A stretch of DNA of 64,000 bases, from the NCBI RefSeq assembly GCF_035590735.1, contig NZ_CP141595.1:1235001-1299000 (forward strand), read 5' to 3'. This document shows, piece after piece, positions 62,049-64,000 of the stretch. Every line of letters begins with the position of its first letter. The stretch's first letter is position 1. Position numbers and translations under genes: made by a program. The notes under the pieces were generated by a model, which worked only from the letters and a program-made list of their open reading frames with translations, had not been told where the DNA came from and did not search any database. The stretch is from Rossellomorea aquimaris (GTDB lineage Bacteria > Bacillota > Bacilli > Bacillales > Bacillaceae_B).

Positions 62049-62203
62049 TGATAATGGTGATCAATTTCAATAATTTCAAAATGACGCATAAATTACTCCT
62101 CACCTCAAAATTGCATAGCTAAAAAGTTAATTTCTATTGGTTCAGGCTAACGGTACCGGCCGATTCCATTGTGGCATCTCTATGTCAAAATCTTAACCAG
62201 GCT

Positions 62204-62386
62204 TCAATCAAGAAAGCCGAAAACAATGACAAATAAAGATGTAAGGGCTGTGAATCCAATGATCACGTATCCGATGATCCGGATTCCCAATGGCAGACTC
62301 CCCATTTCGGGTTTACTCATGGAGGCTCCTTCGATTTTTGACAAATGGTCAGTTACATCATTAAACGGTTTTTTAGGATTTGTCAT
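62204..62386 (-). CDS. Small single-helix membrane protein, unknown
   Basis: 60 residues: a polar N-terminus (MTNPKKPFNDVTDHLSKIEGA) then LPLGIRIIGYVIIGFTALTSLFVIVFGFLD, one long or two short membrane segments. GGAGGGATACC before ATG 62386 is a strong site. No family recognised. Confidence 0.65.
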   Translation of the reverse strand: MTNPKKPFNDVTDHLSKIEGASMSKPEMGSLPLGIRIIGYVIIGFTALTSLFVIVFGFLD

Positions 62387-62414
62387 GGTATCCCTCCTTT
62401 CTATATTTTACCAT

Positions 62415-62450
62415 AAAAAAGGTAACCTAAATTCAAGGTTACCTTTTTTT
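62415..62450. terminator. Bidirectional Rho-independent terminator
   Basis: 14-bp perfect stem AAAAAAGGTAACCT/AGGTTACCTTTTTT, directly after the AarF-like gene on the minus strand. Confidence 0.85.
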
Positions 62451-62451
62451 A

Positions 62452-64000
62452 TTAATTCAGCTGTCCATTCCTAAGTCTCTTCAGCCAACGTTTTTGTCGG
62501 AAGCTGATAAACAAATAACCAACTAAACTTAATCCAGATACGACGAAACTACCTTGCCAAATGAAATCCACGTCGAATCCCATTCCTGTGAAGGCGCCAA
62601 CACCACTGAACAGTAGAAGGATGAAGGCCTGCTTCTTCTGGTTTTCAAATACCACAAACTGAAATTCATTTTGCTGCTGAAGATCCTTTTGCTCGAGTGC
62701 TTTTTCCGGTACGTCCAAGAGCTGACGGACTTTTTGGACCGTTTGAAACAGCGGCTGAGCGCTTATCCATTTCAAAAGAAGCTCCCACTTGTTTGTGTTA
62801 CTATCCTTTACCCAATCCATGAAGGCGGGTTTTACGATATCGAGGATTTCTTCATCGGGACTCAATGTATGAACAAGTCCTTCTATAGTTGCAAAAGACC
62901 GGCCTAAAAAGATAAAACGGGTAGGCACTTGTACAGGTAATGATTTCACCATATCATTTATTTCTTTCTTCACGGTTAGCAGATCCATCTGCTTGAACTG
63001 CTCCATATCGAGTGTGACAAATTCCTTCAGCACGGGTTCGATTGTTTTAGGACTTGCATCAGGAAGCAAGAAACCTAATTGAGCCAGCGCTTCTGCTGCT
63101 TTCCGGAAATTCTTTAGTAGGATTCCTTCCAGAAGATCTTGAAAGTGAGTGGAATCTCTCTTGGAAATTTCCCCGATCATTCCGTAATCCAAGAGAACGA
63201 AGGTACCATCGGGCTGAAGAAGTATATTCCCTGCATGTGGGTCGGCATGGAAAATTCCCGGCTCGAGCCATTGGGGAAGGAAGAGGCGAAACAATTCCTG
63301 AGCTAGCTTCTGCCCGTCCAATCCATACGACTCAAATGCTTTTTTGTCATTTAATCGAACGCCATCCACCCACTCCATCACCAATACTTTATCTGTGCAA
63401 AGTTCAGGATGCATAGCGGGTATCTTCACGTTAGAATGGTCTTTGAACCGTTGTTTGAACGAAATAGCGGTGTTCATTTCTTTTGAAAAGTCGAGCTCTT
63501 GTTCGATGACCAGCTTCAATTCCTGATAAAGCATTTTGAAATCAATGAACCCCTTTGGAACAGGTGCTAAATGTCTGGCAAACCAAATAATGATGGCAAG
63601 GGAGCGGAAATCCGTCTTCACCAGGGAAGGAATCTCAGGGCGTTGCACCTTGATAGCCGCTTGCTTACCATCTAACAGCGTCGCTTTATATACTTCTCCT
63701 ATAGAAGCTGAAGCAACAGCTTCCTGGTCGATGACCTGCACCTTAGTAGTCACCGAGCTTTCCCATTCACGTTCCAGTACTTTTTCAATCTCCTTCCATG
63801 GTGAAGGTGGAACGTGGTCGACCAGATCCTGTATTTGATTAATGAATCCTTTCGGCAGCAAATCCTCACGTATACTTAGGAGTTGGCCAACCTTGATTAA
63901 AACACCATTTAATTCAAATAAGGTTTCTTTAAACTCTTTTCCTATCCGTTCCCAAAGCTTATCTTTCTCCCATTGGGACTTACCAAGGAGACGGTACCAA
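62452..64000 (-). CDS. AarF/UbiB/ABC1-family kinase-like protein (5' end outside the window)
   Basis: At least 516 residues. The frame continues without a stop to the right edge (WYRLLGKSQWEKDKLWERIGK..., GVLIKVGQLLSIREDLLP), so the start is missing; the TTG at 63861 is internal. Visible kinase-like parts: the KVGQLLSIRED N-loop, ASASIGEVYKA (ATP loop), HADPHAGNILLQPDGTFVLLDYGMIG (catalytic loop and metal-binding DYG), and two C-terminal membrane helices. UbiB-type proteins support quinone synthesis or membrane lipid traffic; the role in menaquinone-using Bacillus is unclear. Confidence 0.9.
   Translation of the reverse strand, partial: WYRLLGKSQWEKDKLWERIGKEFKETLFELNGVLIKVGQLLSIREDLLPKGFINQIQDLVDHVPPSPWKEIEKVLEREWESSVTTKVQVIDQEAVASASIGEVYKATLLDGKQAAIKVQRPEIPSLVKTDFRSLAIIIWFARHLAPVPKGFIDFKMLYQELKLVIEQELDFSKEMNTAISFKQRFKDHSNVKIPAMHPELCTDKVLVMEWVDGVRLNDKKAFESYGLDGQKLAQELFRLFLPQWLEPGIFHADPHAGNILLQPDGTFVLLDYGMIGEISKRDSTHFQDLLEGILLKNFRKAAEALAQLGFLLPDASPKTIEPVLKEFVTLDMEQFKQMDLLTVKKEINDMVKSLPVQVPTRFIFLGRSFATIEGLVHTLSPDEEILDIVKPAFMDWVKDSNTNKWELLLKWISAQPLFQTVQKVRQLLDVPEKALEQKDLQQQNEFQFVVFENQKKQAFILLLFSGVGAFTGMGFDVDFIWQGSFVVSGLSLVGYLFISFRQKRWLKRLRNGQLN

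Overview
The window reads as chromosomal DNA from a low-to-mid GC, endospore-forming Bacillaceae, most like Bacillus sensu lato or a Rossellomorea-type relative. The evidence is a sporulene-type squalene/hopene cyclase (sqhC), flotillin FloT, BmrA, ClpE with CtsR boxes, a sigma-B-type promoter before katE, the YhbD/YhbE pair, class F sortase, Fur boxes and Shine-Dalgarno starts throughout. No rRNA, tRNA, CRISPR array, prophage or intact insertion sequence was seen. The species cannot be fixed from the sequence alone.

Layout. 1-1.3 kb: end of a peptide/nickel-type ABC permease pair. 1.4-9.1 kb: N-acetylglucosamine-type PTS permease, a DUF2161 nuclease-fold protein, sqhC, a three-gene haem-dependent N-demethylase-like operon, and an arylamine N-acetyltransferase whose only sensible start codon is ATC. 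9.2-16.3 kb (mostly minus strand): small proteins, a giant Vpr-like secreted protease with cohesin-like and dockerin domains, and an HTH-TPR regulator. 16.3-20.4 kb: acyl-CoA thioesterase preceded by a cobalamin riboswitch, AraC-type regulator, DUF1761 protein, flotillin. 20.7-24.3 kb: adenine deaminase behind a guanine-class purine riboswitch, then a DUF4397 surface protein with its class F sortase. 24.4-30.6 kb: YunD-like nucleotidase, alpha/beta hydrolase, threonine-aldolase-like enzyme, FAD-linked (D-lactate/glycolate-type) dehydrogenase and a sodium symporter. 30.9-36 kb: a siderophore ABC importer divergent from a YcgT-like ferredoxin reductase, each with a Fur box. 36-38.4 kb: YetF-like and TerC proteins, a 224-bp hairpin repeat and a His/Gly/Tyr-Pro-rich protein. 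38.6-44 kb: tctCBA tricarboxylate importer with a cre site on its promoter, convergent with a CitST/DctSR-like two-component system. 44-52 kb: mixed housekeeping genes. 52-59 kb: yhbDE, katE, clpE. 59-64 kb: HAD phosphatase, bmrA plus an alkyltransferase-like protein, and the start-less end of an AarF/UbiB kinase.

Themes. Several genes carry readable control elements: two riboswitches with intrinsic terminators, two Fur boxes, a cre box overlapping a -10, CtsR boxes inside a promoter spacer, a sigma-B promoter, and paired operators before yhbD. The intergenic DNA also holds at least four families of non-coding repeat: GGACGGACC inverted repeats at three sites, GTACCAGGTAC inverted repeats at two sites, a 20-bp-period array, and a long hairpin element. 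The least explained observations are the B12 riboswitch that appears to serve a thioesterase, the ATC start of the acetyltransferase, and the repeat families.
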